Source of the DNA: Candidatus Berkiella aquae
GTDB taxonomy: Bacteria; Pseudomonadota; Gammaproteobacteria; Berkiellales; Berkiellaceae
Direction: 5' to 3'
Assembly: GCF_001431295.2 (NCBI RefSeq)
Contig: NZ_LKAJ02000001.1
Location: 1,426,001-1,490,000, forward strand
Length of the DNA: 64,000 bases
A model generated the notes under the pieces. It worked only from the letters and a program-made list of their open reading frames with translations, was not told the origin of the DNA and ran no database searches. Shown piece after piece: positions 16,684-25,660 of this stretch; the stretch's first letter is position 1, and each line of letters opens with the position of its first letter. The translations under genes were made by a program, and so were the position numbers.

Positions 16684-18464
16684 GCTGGTTTTACCTGGCG
16701 CGCAATTTGGTTAACGTTTGAATCATTTAGTGGCGGATCGTTCAATATCGTGCGATTGCAAGTAGCCCTGAGTTGTTGTTGAGTAACCATGTAAACTTTC
16801 TCTGGGGAAGGAAATGTGGTCTCTGCTAAGCACTCTATTTTAGTTCTTTGGTTGTGAGGCTCTATAGGTGCTTGGCATAGCTCAAGAGCAGACTGCTGAA
16901 TTTTCGTTGCAAGTGAAATAAAATAAATAAGGCTATCATTGTTGCCTATTTTATTCATTAACGTATCATTATTCATAATTTGAGTGGCGATTTCAAAGTA
17001 ATTTTCGCCAAGCCTTTCAAGGTTATAGCCATTTAATTTTTGTTTTAAATCACTATCTGCCAGTATTTGTTTGGCGATTTTAAGGTGATTTGCACCAAGT
17101 ATTGGAAGGTGGTAGCCATCTAATTTTTGTTTTAAGTCACTATCATTGAGTATTTTCTTGGCGATTTCAAGATGATGTGCACCAAGCTCTGCAAGGTTCA
17201 AACCATTCAATTGTTGTTTTAAATCACTATCTGCCAGTATTTGTTTGGCGATCTCCAGATGCTGACTGCCAAGCTTTGCAAGGTTGTCGCCATTTAATTT
17301 TTGTTTTAAATCATCATTAGCAAGTATTTGTTTAGCTATTTCGAAATGCTCTTGACCTAGCGTTGCAAGGTTGTCGCCATCTAATTTTTGCTTTAAATTA
17401 TCATCAGTAAGTATTTGTTTGGCGATTTCAAGATGACTTGCGCCCAATGTTGTCAGGTTGTTGCCATCTGCTTTTTTCTTTAAAGCAATATCGTTGAGTA
17501 GTGGTATTGCGATTTCAAAGTGGTTTGCGACAAACCATGCATGATCTTCGTCGGGTAATTGTAGTTCTAAATCATTAAGTTTGTTGCTAATTAATTTTTG
17601 ATTTAACTCACTATCGTTGAGTATTAATTTAGCGATTTCAAGATGATTTGCGCCAATGCTTGCAAGGTTGCTGCCGTTTAGTTTTTGCTTTAAATCACTG
17701 CTGTTAAGTATAAATTGAGCGATTTCAAGATGTTTTTCGCCCAATATTGCAAGGTTGTTACCATTTAATTTTTGTTTTAAATCACTATTGTTGAGTATTT
17801 GTTTAGCAATTTCAAGATGATTTGTGCTAAGAGTTGCAAGGTCGTCGCTATCTAATTTTTCTCTTAAATCACTATCGTCAATTATATGTTTAGCGATGTC
17901 AAGATGATTTGCGCCAAGCAATGCAAGGTTAATGCCATCTAATTGTTCTTTTAGATCACTATTGTTGAGTATTTGATTAGCAATTTCAAAGTGATTTGTG
18001 CCAAGCGTCACAAGATTTCGAGGAGACAATTCTTGTTTTAAATCACTATCGGCGAGTATGCTTTTTGCTATTTCAAGATATTTTTTGCTAAGTGATATAA
18101 GCTGTTTAACAGGCAATTGCTGTTTTATCTCATTATCAGCTAGGCATTTTTGTGCTAATGGCAAGTGATATCCAGCTATCTCAATAATTTTATCCAGAGA
18201 GAGTCGAGAAAAAGTAGGCTCATGACTTAAGATATATGGGATTTTTTCAGGATATTGTTTTGCATATGCAAGCAGCTGTTTGGGAGTGAGCTGCAATAAT
18301 GTTTCTTTGATTTGATTCTCAATTTGAGAGACATCTCTAAACCGTTTATTAACCTGAGCTGCACCCTCTTTGCCATAAAGCTCATGAGGCTCAAGATAAC
18401 TCAATACTTTGGCTAATAACTCAGTTGGAAATGTTTCTTGTGAAAATGGATTGATATCTGTCAT
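16680..18464 (-). CDS. F-box protein with 29-residue helical repeats (second of operon)
   Basis: A 594-residue paralogue. The first 52 residues are almost identical to the gene at 14929-16683 and carry the F-box-like motif. About 14 repeats of the unit LGxNHLEIAKQIL + NxSDLKQKLxGxNLA follow, highly regular in the second half. One repeat (around residue 290) has an insertion of about a dozen residues (LELQLPDEDHAW). The C-terminal tail ending in NQIARQVKPA is shared with the upstream paralogue. It overlaps both neighbours by four bases, so all three are translationally coupled in one operon transcribed right to left. No signal peptide or membrane segment. Confidence 0.82.
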   Translation of the reverse strand: MTDINPFSQETFPTELLAKVLSYLEPHELYGKEGAAQVNKRFRDVSQIENQIKETLLQLTPKQLLAYAKQYPEKIPYILSHEPTFSRLSLDKIIEIAGYHLPLAQKCLADNEIKQQLPVKQLISLSKKYLEIAKSILADSDLKQELSPRNLVTLGTNHFEIANQILNNSDLKEQLDGINLALLGANHLDIAKHIIDDSDLREKLDSDDLATLSTNHLEIAKQILNNSDLKQKLNGNNLAILGEKHLEIAQFILNSSDLKQKLNGSNLASIGANHLEIAKLILNDSELNQKLISNKLNDLELQLPDEDHAWFVANHFEIAIPLLNDIALKKKADGNNLTTLGASHLEIAKQILTDDNLKQKLDGDNLATLGQEHFEIAKQILANDDLKQKLNGDNLAKLGSQHLEIAKQILADSDLKQQLNGLNLAELGAHHLEIAKKILNDSDLKQKLDGYHLPILGANHLKIAKQILADSDLKQKLNGYNLERLGENYFEIATQIMNNDTLMNKIGNNDSLIYFISLATKIQQSALELCQAPIEPHNQRTKIECLAETTFPSPEKVYMVTQQQLRATCNRTILNDPPLNDSNVNQIARQVKPA

Positions 18465-20152
18465 GCTGGTTTTACCTGGCGCGCAATTTGGTTAACGTTT
18501 GAATCATTTAGTGGTGGAGCGTTCAATTTCGTGCGATTGCTGGTTACCCTTAGTTGGTATTGAGCAACCATGCAAATCTTCTTTGGGCTAGGAAATACGT
18601 GATCTGCTAAGTCTTCTATTTCAGTTCTTTTACGCTTGCGCTGGTTGTTAGGCTCTACGGGGGTATGGCATAATTCAAGGGCAAGCTGCTGAATTTTGTC
18701 TGCTAATGAAATATAATTAAGAATGCAATTTTTGTAATATTGTTCGCTATTGTCTAGTATCTTAACTAATGAACTGTCATTCATAATTTGTTTGGCGATT
18801 GCAAGATGATTTGCGCCTATTTCTGAAAGTTTCCAACCACTTAGTGTTTTCTTTAAATTATTATCGTCGAGTATTAGTTTGGCGATTTCAAGATCATTAT
18901 TACCGAAGGTTGCAAGGTTCCAATCATGTAATTTTGGTTTTAGATTATCATCGGTAAGTATTTGTTTAACTATTCCAAGGTGACGTTTGCCAAGTTCTTC
19001 AAGGTTCCAGCCATCTAATTTTTGTTTCAAATTATTATCATTGAGTATTTGCTTGGCGATTTCAAGGTGATTTTTGCCAAGTTGTACAAGGTCGTGGCCA
19101 TATAATTTTTCCTTTAAATGCCTGTTGTTGAGTATAAATTTGGCGATTTTAAGATGATTTGTGCCAAGCCTTGCAAGGTTGTGGATATTTAATTTTAGTT
19201 TTAAATTATTATCGTTGAATATTTGGTTGGCGATTTCAAGGTGATTTTTGCCAAGACGTGCGAGATCGTAGCCATTTAACTTTTGCTTTAAATCATTATC
19301 GTTTAGTATTTGTTTGGCGATTTCAAGGTGATTTGTGCCAAGCTGTGCGAGATCGCAGCCATTTAACTTTTGCTTTAAATCATTATCGTTGAGTATTAGT
19401 TTGGCGATTTCAAGATGATTTGCACCAAGCTGTGCAAAGTTGTCGTCGCCATCGAATTTTTGCTTTAAATCACTATCGTTAAGTATTTGTTTGGTGATTT
19501 CAAGATGATTTTTGCCAAGCTGTGCAAGGTTTTCGCCATCTAATTTTTGCTTTAAATCATTATCGTTGAGTATTTGTTTGGTGATTTTAAGATGATTTTC
19601 ACCAAGCAGTGCAAGGCTATAGCCATCTAATTTTTGCTTTAAATCACTATCGTTGAGTATTTGCTTGGCGATTTCAAGATGATTTTTGCCAAGCAGTGCA
19701 AGGCTATAGCCATCTAATTTTTGCTTTAAATCACTATCGTTGAGTATGTGTTTGGCGATTTCAAGATGCTTTTTGCTAAGTAGTCCAAACAGTTCAACGG
19801 GTAATTGTTGCATTATCTCATTATCACCCAGTAATTTTCGTGCTAATGGTAAGTGATGCCCAGTTATCTCAATGATTTTTTCCAGAGAGAGTCGAGAAAA
19901 AACAGCTTCATCACTTAAGATGGAAGGCACTTTGTCAGGATGTTGTTTACAGTATGCAATCAGAGGTTTCGGAGTGAGCTGCAATAATGTTTCTTTGATT
20001 TGGCTATCGATTTGAGAGACGTCTCTAAACCGTTTATTAACGAGTGCTGCGCCATCTTTGCCATAAAGTTCATGAGGCTTAAGGTAGCTCAATACTTTTG
20101 CTAATAATTCGGTTGGAAAAATGGAATGAGAAAATGGATTGGTATTTGCCAT
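18461..20152 (-). CDS. F-box protein with 29-residue helical repeats (first of operon)
   Basis: A 563-residue paralogue and the first gene of the three-gene operon. The N-terminal F-box-like motif (FPTELLAKVLSYLKPHEL) is followed by about 13 copies of the 29-residue unit. In the middle of the protein the copies are nearly identical and differ mainly at the third residue and at two residues after the KLDG/KLNG turn. At DNA level adjacent units are 87 bp long and almost the same (19565-19738), a sign of recent unit duplication. I chose ATG 20152, giving MANTNPFS as in the paralogues' MTDINPFS, over a TTG 33 bases upstream. A GGGGA lies about 10 bases before it. Function unknown. Confidence 0.82.
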   Translation of the reverse strand: MANTNPFSHSIFPTELLAKVLSYLKPHELYGKDGAALVNKRFRDVSQIDSQIKETLLQLTPKPLIAYCKQHPDKVPSILSDEAVFSRLSLEKIIEITGHHLPLARKLLGDNEIMQQLPVELFGLLSKKHLEIAKHILNDSDLKQKLDGYSLALLGKNHLEIAKQILNDSDLKQKLDGYSLALLGENHLKITKQILNDNDLKQKLDGENLAQLGKNHLEITKQILNDSDLKQKFDGDDNFAQLGANHLEIAKLILNDNDLKQKLNGCDLAQLGTNHLEIAKQILNDNDLKQKLNGYDLARLGKNHLEIANQIFNDNNLKLKLNIHNLARLGTNHLKIAKFILNNRHLKEKLYGHDLVQLGKNHLEIAKQILNDNNLKQKLDGWNLEELGKRHLGIVKQILTDDNLKPKLHDWNLATFGNNDLEIAKLILDDNNLKKTLSGWKLSEIGANHLAIAKQIMNDSSLVKILDNSEQYYKNCILNYISLADKIQQLALELCHTPVEPNNQRKRKRTEIEDLADHVFPSPKKICMVAQYQLRVTSNRTKLNAPPLNDSNVNQIARQVKPA

Positions 20153-20432
20153 GACAGGAATATCCCCAAGAAAATAATTTGGCAAACATACTACAATGAA
20201 ATGTTCGAATCAATATAAAGTGAGTTACTTTTATAGTTTCTTAAATTTAATGGTTATACACCTGTTTTGTTGTTGTATATCCCTGCATTTGCCTTAAAAC
20301 TGAATATACATCTTCTTTATTTAAATAACTTATTAGTGATACAATTAAGTCATTGGATATAGAACACATCTGAATGGAATCCACAAAACAACGATTAGAA
20401 ATGCTGTGCCGGGGGCACAGGTGGAGATAACC

Positions 20433-21854
20433 ATGGCCCGTATACATCACCATTTAATGATGGCTGTCTCTTTGATAGCCGTGAGTTTTACCTTCTCTCA
20501 AAATGCAATCGCAGGATATCCTGATTTTTCACCCGTTATCGATAAAGCGGGCAAATCCGTTGTGAATGTGATTACGACAAAAGAAGAAGCCACCAAATTG
20601 GTTCCCGACAATGTCCGACAAGACTTAGAAGGAACGCCATTGATGGATCTGTTAAAACAGATGTATGGTGATAGATTGGAAGAAAAATTATCCGGCAAAG
20701 GGCCTAGTTTAGGTTCGGGATCGATTATTTCTGAAGACGGTTATATCGTTACTAATTTTCATGTTGTCGAAGGGGCAAGTAAAATTGTCATTCGTCTACA
20801 AGATAGAAGAGAATATCCTGCCACACTGGTTGGCAGTGATAATGGTACCGATCTGGCTTTATTAAAAATTGATGCGGATCGTTTGGCCTATTTACCTTAT
20901 GCTGCTACGAATGCAACGAAAGTGGGACAATGGGTTATTGCGATTGGTGCACCCTTTGGCTTTGAAAATTCTGTTACGGTGGGAGTTGTCAGTGCTTTAG
21001 GAAGAAGTCTAGGACAAGAACGTTATGTCCCATTTTTACAAACCGATGCGGCAATTAACCCTGGAAATAGCGGCGGTCCCTTACTCAATGAAAATGGCGA
21101 ATTAGTAGGTATTAACTCACAAATCGTGAGTGAATCTGGCAATTACGCCGGTTTATCGTTTGCCGTTCCTGCTGATGTTGTTAAAAATGTGGTTGAGCAA
21201 CTAAAGGCCCGTGGTAGTGTTGCCAGAGGTTGGTTAGGACTTGCATTCCAAGATTTAGATCGCGGTTTGGCCGATTCTTTTGGTATAAAAACAGCCAAAG
21301 GCGCATTGATTTCAAAGGTATTACCCAATAGTCCGGCTGCTAAAGTCGGTATTAAAGAAGGGGATGTTATTACCGAATTCAATGGTCGTGAAATTATTAA
21401 AGCAACCGATTTGCCACCAATTGTAGGGCTTATTCCAATCAATAGTAAAGTGCCTATGACCGTGATACGTGATCATAAGGAAATGAAGGTCAGCATTTTG
21501 TTGAGTAAATATACGCAACAAGAAGGGGCTGCCCAAGCAGAAGGTAAGAAGGTTTCTGTCGGTAACAAAATGGACGAGTTGCAAAAAGGGATCACGGTGC
21601 GCGAACTTGAAGATTATGAACAAAGCGCTTTATCTAAAGATCAAACCGGTGTCGCAGTTGTATATGCCGATGCTAAACCTTGGGCAACATCAGGATTACG
21701 ACGCGGGGATATTATCGTCAGTGTTAATAGCAAGAAGATTGATAGCGCGAAGGACTTTTATCAATTGATGAGAGAAGCCAATAAAGATAAAAGTATCCCC
21801 CTATTGGTTGTTAGACCAGGGGAAATGCAACATTACATTGCGGTTAAATTTTAA
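20433..21854 (+). CDS. degP: Periplasmic serine protease/chaperone DegP (HtrA/MucD)
   Basis: Degrades or refolds misfolded envelope proteins. At 473 residues it has normal length. A signal peptide (MARIHHHLMM, then a hydrophobic core ending NAIA) is followed by the trypsin-like domain, with histidine in NFHVVEGA (~110), aspartate in NGTDLALL (~140) and serine in GNSGGP (~212), then two PDZ domains. ATG 20433 is chosen because GGAG lies six bases upstream and the signal peptide begins there. In related genomes it follows rpoE-rseA-rseB-rseC. Here an oppositely oriented F-box operon intervenes. The ~280-base upstream region shows no clear sigma-E promoter. lepA follows. Confidence 0.93.
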   Translation: MARIHHHLMMAVSLIAVSFTFSQNAIAGYPDFSPVIDKAGKSVVNVITTKEEATKLVPDNVRQDLEGTPLMDLLKQMYGDRLEEKLSGKGPSLGSGSIISEDGYIVTNFHVVEGASKIVIRLQDRREYPATLVGSDNGTDLALLKIDADRLAYLPYAATNATKVGQWVIAIGAPFGFENSVTVGVVSALGRSLGQERYVPFLQTDAAINPGNSGGPLLNENGELVGINSQIVSESGNYAGLSFAVPADVVKNVVEQLKARGSVARGWLGLAFQDLDRGLADSFGIKTAKGALISKVLPNSPAAKVGIKEGDVITEFNGREIIKATDLPPIVGLIPINSKVPMTVIRDHKEMKVSILLSKYTQQEGAAQAEGKKVSVGNKMDELQKGITVRELEDYEQSALSKDQTGVAVVYADAKPWATSGLRRGDIIVSVNSKKIDSAKDFYQLMREANKDKSIPLLVVRPGEMQHYIAVKF

Positions 21855-21869
21855 AAGTTGGTTAACTTT

Positions 21870-21900
21870 GCTGCGGGTAATCCCCGCGGCATCCTCTCCT
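21870..21900 (+). terminator. Possible terminator after degP
   Basis: GCTGCGGG and CCCGCGGC (21870-21890) form an 8-bp stem with one G-T pair, followed by a C/T-rich stretch without a real T tract. It resembles the lysS terminator in its GCTGCGG stem and following gcatc. Confidence 0.5.
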
Positions 21901-22028
21901 TAAATATTACCCTTTCAAAAAATAAGTTTGTCAAAAAAATAAAATTTAATACTGAATTGCTAGCTCATTCCCCGCGTGTTGCGTAAAATACAGCCTGATC
22001 TGGATATAAGGAGCCTCTGGCTGTAGCT

Positions 22029-23828
22029 ATGGAGCATATAAGAAACTTTTCAATCATTGCTCATATTGATCATGGTAAATCAACGCTTTCTGACCGTTTA
22101 ATTCAGTTTTGTGGTGGTTTGAGCGATCGTGAGATGCAAGCGCAAGTACTAGATTCGATGGATATCGAGCGCGAAAGGGGCATTACTATTAAAGCCCAAA
22201 GCGTTACCCTGACTTACAAAGCTAAAAATAATATAGAATACCAACTTAATTTTATTGATACCCCTGGGCATGTCGATTTCTCTTATGAGGTCTCACGTTC
22301 ATTAGCCGCCTGTGAAGGGGCACTTTTAGTGGTGGATGCCGCTCAAGGCGTAGAAGCGCAAACAGTTGCTAACTGCTATACGGCGATTGAGCAAGGCCTA
22401 GAAGTGATTCCGGTTCTCAATAAAATCGATTTACCCCAAGCCGATCCAGAAAGGATCTGCCATGAGATTGAAGAAATCATTGGCCTTGATGCAACTGACG
22501 CATTACAGGTGAGTGCGAAGGCGGGCATCGGTATTGCAGAACTATTAGAAAAAATTGTGGAGCGAATTCCTGCACCGAAGGGCGATAAAGCTGGTGCATT
22601 ACAAGCGCTTATTATCGATTCTTGGTTTGATAGTTACTTAGGGGTCGTGTCACTGGTTCGTATCAAAAATGGCGAATTAAGAAAAGGCGATAAAATTAAG
22701 ATTATGTCCAGTGGTCGCGAATTCCAAGTGGATCATGTGGGCATTTTTACGCCTAAGAAAGCATTTAAAGATATCTTGCAGACCGGTGAAGTCGGTTTTG
22801 TGGTGGCAGGTATTAAAGCCATCGATGGCGCACCCGTCGGTGATACGATTACCTTGGTGAAAAATCCGGCGCAGCAAGCTTTGCCTGGTTTTACCAAAGT
22901 ACAGCCTAAAGTGTTTGCGGGCTTGTTTCCGGTTAATTCGGAAGATTTTGAAGCCTTTCGTGAAGCACTGGCTAAATTAAACCTGAATGATGCGTCCTTA
23001 TTTTATGAGCCTGAAAATTCACAAGCACTTGGTTTTGGTTTTCGTTGTGGCTTCTTGGGAATGCTCCATATGGAAATTATTCAGGAGCGTTTGGAACGGG
23101 AATACGATCTGGATCTCATTACTACGGCACCTACCGTTATTTATGAGGTGGTAACCAAAGGGGGCGAGACCGTACAGATTGATAATCCTGCTAAACTGCC
23201 TGATCCCAGTCGTATTGATGAAATGCGAGAGCCTATTGTAGAAGCGCATATTTTGGTACCTCAAGAATATTTAGGGAATGTGATCACGCTTTGTATTGAA
23301 AAGCGCGGGGTACAAACCAAAATGCTATATTTGGGTTCACAAGTCTCATTAACTTATGAAATTCCAATGAATGAGGTCGTGCTAGATTTCTTTGACAAAT
23401 TAAAATCAGTGAGTCGAGGCTATGCATCGCTTGATTACAGTTTGAAGCGCTTTCAAGCCGCTAATTTAGTTAAAATGGATATATTGATTAATAGTGATGC
23501 AGTTGATGCGCTCGCTTTAATTGTGCACCGAGATAGCGCCTATAACAAAGGGCGAGATATTACTGCTAAAATGAAAGATTTGATCCCAAGACAGATGTTT
23601 GATGTTGCAATTCAAGCTGCATTAGGTGGACAAATTATTGCTAGAACGACCGTTAAAGCGTTACGTAAGAATGTGACTGCCAAATGTTATGGGGGTGACG
23701 TTTCTCGTAAACGTAAATTGCTCGATAAGCAAAAGAAAGGTAAAAAGCGCATGAAACAAGTGGGGCAAGTGGAAATTCCCCAAGAAGCATTTTTAGCTAT
23801 TTTACAAGTTGATAAGGACAAAAAATAA
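22029..23828 (+). CDS. lepA: Elongation factor 4 (LepA)
   Basis: Ribosome-associated GTPase that can back-translocate or assist ribosome function. At 599 residues it has normal length. The G1 motif is [10 protein letters not shown]3 is DTPGHVDF and G4 is NKID. The C-terminal LepA-specific domain ends with [20 protein letters not shown]. The ATG at 22029 aligns with the conserved N-terminus ([13 protein letters not shown]). An AAGGAG lies about 15 bases upstream, further than ideal. The stop overlaps the lepB start by one base. Confidence 0.96.
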   Translation: MEHIRNFSIIAHIDHGKSTLSDRLIQFCGGLSDREMQAQVLDSMDIERERGITIKAQSVTLTYKAKNNIEYQLNFIDTPGHVDFSYEVSRSLAACEGALLVVDAAQGVEAQTVANCYTAIEQGLEVIPVLNKIDLPQADPERICHEIEEIIGLDATDALQVSAKAGIGIAELLEKIVERIPAPKGDKAGALQALIIDSWFDSYLGVVSLVRIKNGELRKGDKIKIMSSGREFQVDHVGIFTPKKAFKDILQTGEVGFVVAGIKAIDGAPVGDTITLVKNPAQQALPGFTKVQPKVFAGLFPVNSEDFEAFREALAKLNLNDASLFYEPENSQALGFGFRCGFLGMLHMEIIQERLEREYDLDLITTAPTVIYEVVTKGGETVQIDNPAKLPDPSRIDEMREPIVEAHILVPQEYLGNVITLCIEKRGVQTKMLYLGSQVSLTYEIPMNEVVLDFFDKLKSVSRGYASLDYSLKRFQAANLVKMDILINSDAVDALALIVHRDSAYNKGRDITAKMKDLIPRQMFDVAIQAALGGQIIARTTVKALRKNVTAKCYGGDVSRKRKLLDKQKKGKKRMKQVGQVEIPQEAFLAILQVDKDKK

Positions 23829-24622
23829 TGCCGCTGTATATGGATTTTTCAGCCATGTTAACCATCGCAACCTTCATTGCTGGGGTGATATGGGCGATAG
23901 ATGCTTTTTGTTTCAAGAAGAAGCGGTTACAAAAAAACAATGAAGCGCAGGATACCCATGAACCTAAATTAGTGGAGTATGCTCGTTCATTTTTCCCCAT
24001 TTTGCTGATTGTGCTTATTTTGCGTTCTTTTATTGTCGAACCTTTTCGGATCCCCTCTGGTTCAATGAAACCCACTTTATTAGAGGGTGACTTTATTTTG
24101 GTTAATAAATTTTGCTATGGCTTACGTTTACCGATAACAGGCACCAAATTTGTTAAAATGGGAGAACCCAAGCGGGGAGATATTTTAGTCTTTCGTTATC
24201 CTAAAGACACATCGATTGATTTTATAAAACGGGTGGTTGGGGTTCCTGGAGATAAAATAGCTTATAAAGATAAAACGCTTTATTTAAACGGCGAGCCGGT
24301 TGCCCAAGATTTCAAAGGGAAAGTCGTTGATATCGATGTTCATGGGTATACGCGTGAAGTAAAGCACTTTAATGAGAAATTACCCAATAAGCCGCATGAT
24401 ATTTATGTGATGCCAGGTGATGGAAAGGTATTGGAAGAAGTGACGGTGCCTGAGGGCAAATATTTCGTGATGGGTGATAATCGCGATAACAGTGAAGATA
24501 GCCGGGTATGGGGTTTTGTACCTGAAGATCTCATCTTAGGGAAAGCCTTCTTCTTGTGGTTAAGTTGGGACTCAAATGCCAAGGATATACGTTGGTCAAG
24601 GATGGGACATGAAGTCAGATAG
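23828..24622 (+). CDS. lepB: Signal peptidase I
   Basis: Cleaves signal peptides of exported proteins at the periplasmic face of the inner membrane. At 264 residues it has two N-terminal membrane segments (about 4-26 and 56-76). The catalytic serine is in RIPSGSMKPTLLEGD (~84) and the lysine in FIKRVVGVPGD. The GDNRDNSEDSR box is near the C-terminus. It is translationally coupled to lepA and overlaps the next gene. Confidence 0.95.
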   Translation: MPLYMDFSAMLTIATFIAGVIWAIDAFCFKKKRLQKNNEAQDTHEPKLVEYARSFFPILLIVLILRSFIVEPFRIPSGSMKPTLLEGDFILVNKFCYGLRLPITGTKFVKMGEPKRGDILVFRYPKDTSIDFIKRVVGVPGDKIAYKDKTLYLNGEPVAQDFKGKVVDIDVHGYTREVKHFNEKLPNKPHDIYVMPGDGKVLEEVTVPEGKYFVMGDNRDNSEDSRVWGFVPEDLILGKAFFLWLSWDSNAKDIRWSRMGHEVR

Positions 24623-24980
24623 CAAAAAAAATAAAGGAATTAGCATATTAGGCATGTTAATCACCATTGTGATTATTTGCTTTGGGGTGATGCTATTAAT
24701 CGACGTGGTGCCTCCTTATATGCAACATTCGGCCATTCAAGAAGCATTAAAAGATATTGCTAAAGATGCCAATGCCTCACAAATGAGCAAGGCTAAACTC
24801 AGAGACAAGTTGGAACGTCGTCTGCAGGTAGAAAGCATCAATTATGTTCATGGTGATAATCTTGAAGTAGAAAAAAAAGAGGGGAAAACCTACTTATCGT
24901 TGAAATACGAAAGAAGGATTCCCGTTGTTGCGAATGTAGATTTTGTATTTAAATTTAATGATCAGGTAGTAGTTGAGTGA
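24609..24980 (+). CDS. DUF4845 membrane-anchored protein
   Basis: A 123-residue protein with one N-terminal hydrophobic helix (about 10-32, ISILGMLITIVIICFGVML) and a small periplasmic domain. The position between lepB and rnc is that of DUF4845 proteins in other gammaproteobacteria. The start at 24609 lies inside the lepB end and has AAGG upstream. Function unknown. Confidence 0.82.
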   Translation: MKSDSKKNKGISILGMLITIVIICFGVMLLIDVVPPYMQHSAIQEALKDIAKDANASQMSKAKLRDKLERRLQVESINYVHGDNLEVEKKEGKTYLSLKYERRIPVVANVDFVFKFNDQVVVE

Positions 24981-25660
24981 GAATAGCAGAAAGACTCGAT
25001 GTATTAGAGCGTTCGTTGCACTATTCTTTTAACGATAAAGCATTGTTGACCCGCGCTTTGACGCATAAGAGCGCAAATTTTCAGCATAATGAACGCTTAG
25101 AGTTTTTAGGGGATTCTATTTTAAATTGTGTTATTGCAGATTTGTTATTTTCACAGTTTGAAAGTGCCACAGAAGGCGAATTAACCAGAGCGCGTGCCAG
25201 TTTAGTCAATCAAAATACCTTGTCGCAGGTCGCTCAGGAAATGTCATTAGGTGATTACCTACGTTTAGGTATTGGTGAACAAAAAAGTGGCGGGTTTCGG
25301 CGAGATTCAATCTTAGCCGATGCCCTAGAAGCGATAGTTGGCGCCATTTACCTTGATAAAGGGTTTTTGCAAGCTTATGAAACCATTCAGCAATGGTATG
25401 AAGGACGGCTTGCAATTTTAAAACCGGATGAGCAAGCAAAAGATCCAAAAACACAATTGCAAGAGTGGCTACAAGCCAATCAAAAACCCTTACCTCGTTA
25501 TAGCGTGGTATCGGTTGTTGGTGAACCTCATGCGCAAGAATTTACCGTGGTTTGTGAGATAGCGGAATTGTCTCTTTTAGTTGAAGGGCAAGGAACCAGT
25601 CGGCGTATAGCTGAGCAGCAGGCAGCCCGTAAAATATTGGAGAAAATCAATGCAAGATGA
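24977..25660 (+). CDS. rnc: Ribonuclease III
   Basis: Cleaves double-stranded RNA, including rRNA precursors. At 227 residues, the catalytic signature NERLEFLGDSIL is at about residues 37-48 and the second acidic site is in DALEAIVGAIYLD. The double-stranded RNA-binding domain occupies the last ~70 residues (DPKTQLQEWLQ to EQQAARKIL). It begins with GTG, overlapping the preceding stop by four bases, and overlaps era by 11 bases. Confidence 0.95.
   Translation: MRIAERLDVLERSLHYSFNDKALLTRALTHKSANFQHNERLEFLGDSILNCVIADLLFSQFESATEGELTRARASLVNQNTLSQVAQEMSLGDYLRLGIGEQKSGGFRRDSILADALEAIVGAIYLDKGFLQAYETIQQWYEGRLAILKPDEQAKDPKTQLQEWLQANQKPLPRYSVVSVVGEPHAQEFTVVCEIAELSLLVEGQGTSRRIAEQQAARKILEKINAR

Noticed and set aside
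18461-20152. 87-bp DNA periodicity suggesting a non-coding repeat array
   Set aside because: The period is exactly 29 codons in an open frame with conserved protein pattern; it is a coding repeat.
20152-20172. Shared GGGGATATT before the starts at 20152, 30706 and 32860 as a special control site
   Set aside because: It includes the Shine-Dalgarno, and the same string also occurs inside coding sequence, so it is not specific.
20250-20432. Sigma-E-type promoter before degP
   Set aside because: No GGAACTT-like and TCTAA-like pair at suitable spacing; only weak AT-rich sigma-70-like hexamers.
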